From: Schwartzia sp. (in: firmicutes)
Lineage (GTDB): Bacteria; Bacillota; Negativicutes; Selenomonadales; Selenomonadaceae
DNA: 14,620 nucleotides
Direction of reading: 5' to 3'
Assembly (NCBI GenBank): GCA_017939945.1
Contig: JAGAZS010000059.1
Location: 1-14,620 of the forward strand
Shown here one piece after another: positions 13,881 to 14,620 of this stretch; the first letter of the stretch is position 1; every line of letters starts with the position of its first letter. A model generated the notes under the pieces. It searched no databases, was not told where the DNA came from, and saw only the letters and a list, made by a program, of their open reading frames with translations. Position numbers and translations under genes: made by a program.

Positions 13881-14620
13881 CTATTCGTTCATAACCGACT
13901 TAGTGTCATACCCCGCACTTTTCATATCCTTTTTGTCTCTTACATCTCCTGCAATTCCGCTCATGACTGCGGGGACAATCTCCGCAATACTCATTGTATA
14001 GTCAGGGCGCAACTTGTCTATCCCGTAATAATCGCAAACAGGATCGCGGGTCAATCCCGTATTGAAATCATCATACGCAATATGACGAAGAATCCTCCGC
14101 CTTTCCGGAATCTCGCTGTACGGCACAAAAACGGCTTTTTCTCCCGCTTCGACTTCCTGCGCAATAAACGCAAACCGAAGCGCGTCTTCCCGCCAAATGC
14201 TGTGCAACACGACTAACGTCGCGATGACGATAAAACTCACCACGCAAGCACCGCCCCTGCGCCAAACTCTGCCTTCCAATCGGTCAAACAGCGGCACTCG
14301 GACCGCAGGAATCCGAAGAACTACCACGACGCCGATAATCAGCATCACCGACGAACTGAACAACGCGCGCCCTGGAAAGGACGGCGCCCCCACCATCATA
14401 AAATTGTTGAAAAAACACAGTCCGATACAAAAAGCCATATAGCGAAGCTCGGGATAATCCTCCGCCAACATCCGCCATGAAATTTTTTCTTTCAGTTCCT
14501 TGATGCTTTCCTTGGAAACACCAAGAGAACGAACAGTGGCAAAATAAACATACGCGACGCCCAAAAGATAAATCAAAGCTTCCTCGAAGCCCTGCATCGT
14601 GTTGTTGAAACGCTCATGCA
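13881..14620 (-). CDS. Polytopic membrane protein, C-terminal part (5' end outside the window)
   Basis: The reading frame is open to the window edge. An ATG at 14597 exists, but the upstream codons (reading HERFNNT) continue the frame and no ribosome binding site precedes it, so the gene most likely starts outside. The visible 246 residues include about four membrane helices; counting from M at 14597 they lie near 7-24, 53-70, 79-96 and 116-134. A soluble tail of about 100 residues follows, with PYSEIPERRRILRHIAYDDF and a CDYYGID stretch. Short aromatic and charged motifs after the last helix recall the DUF6056-type or GT-C-like membrane proteins of cell-surface glycan loci; this is a weak resemblance from memory, and no catalytic motif is visible. 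A terminator follows. Confidence 0.8.
   Translation of the reverse strand, partial: HERFNNTMQGFEEALIYLLGVAYVYFATVRSLGVSKESIKELKEKISWRMLAEDYPELRYMAFCIGLCFFNNFMMVGAPSFPGRALFSSSVMLIIGVVVVLRIPAVRVPLFDRLEGRVWRRGGACVVSFIVIATLVVLHSIWREDALRFAFIAQEVEAGEKAVFVPYSEIPERRRILRHIAYDDFNTGLTRDPVCDYYGIDKLRPDYTMSIAEIVPAVMSGIAGDVRDKKDMKSAGYDTKSVMNE

Noticed and set aside
1..14620. CRISPR array, transposon, toxin-antitoxin or defence system
   Set aside because: No regularly spaced repeats, transposase, nuclease or toxin motifs are visible. Nearly all the sequence is taken by housekeeping genes.

Overview
The window is a stretch of bacterial chromosome, about half G+C, densely coded, with TTG and GTG starts as well as ATG. 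Family content points to an anaerobic Firmicute: tRNA-dependent amidotransferase GatCAB, PcrA, a CBS-DRTGG family II pyrophosphatase and ThiN. Protein style suggests the Negativicutes (Selenomonas-like), but that last step is an impression from memory and was not tested. No rRNA, tRNA, CRISPR array, insertion sequence or phage gene was found. Nothing looks recently transferred.

Layout. (1) 79-2031, plus strand: a promoter and a two-gene unit, an unrecognised 502-residue multidomain protein followed by a small zinc-ribbon membrane protein. (2) 2057-2097: a bidirectional terminator between convergent units. (3) 7639-2097, minus strand: a probable operon gatC-gatA-gatB-uraA-rluA-type pseudouridine synthase. 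Two of its junctions are 4-nt ATGA overlaps, and an unusual structured leader sits between gatB and uraA. (4) 9921-7651, minus: pcrA helicase, with a TTG start just behind a strong terminator-like hairpin. (5) 11715-9992, minus: CBS-DRTGG pyrophosphatase with a strong extended -10 promoter. (6) 12082-11723, minus: a small acidic protein of unknown function. (7) 12098-12906, plus: thiamine pyrophosphokinase, with overlapping palindromes at its promoter. (8) 13784-12873, minus: TrmH/SpoU rRNA methyltransferase with a near-consensus promoter, overlapping the end of thiN tail to tail. (9) 14620-13881, minus: the 3' part of a polytopic membrane protein, ended by a terminator.

Most genes are housekeeping: tRNA amidation, RNA modification, uracil uptake, DNA repair, pyrophosphate removal and thiamine activation. 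The parts that standard annotation does not explain are the two unrecognised proteins, the uraA leader with two mutually exclusive stems, the hairpin in front of pcrA, and the palindrome cluster between the orphan gene and thiN. I see no clear evidence of a wholly new multi-gene system.
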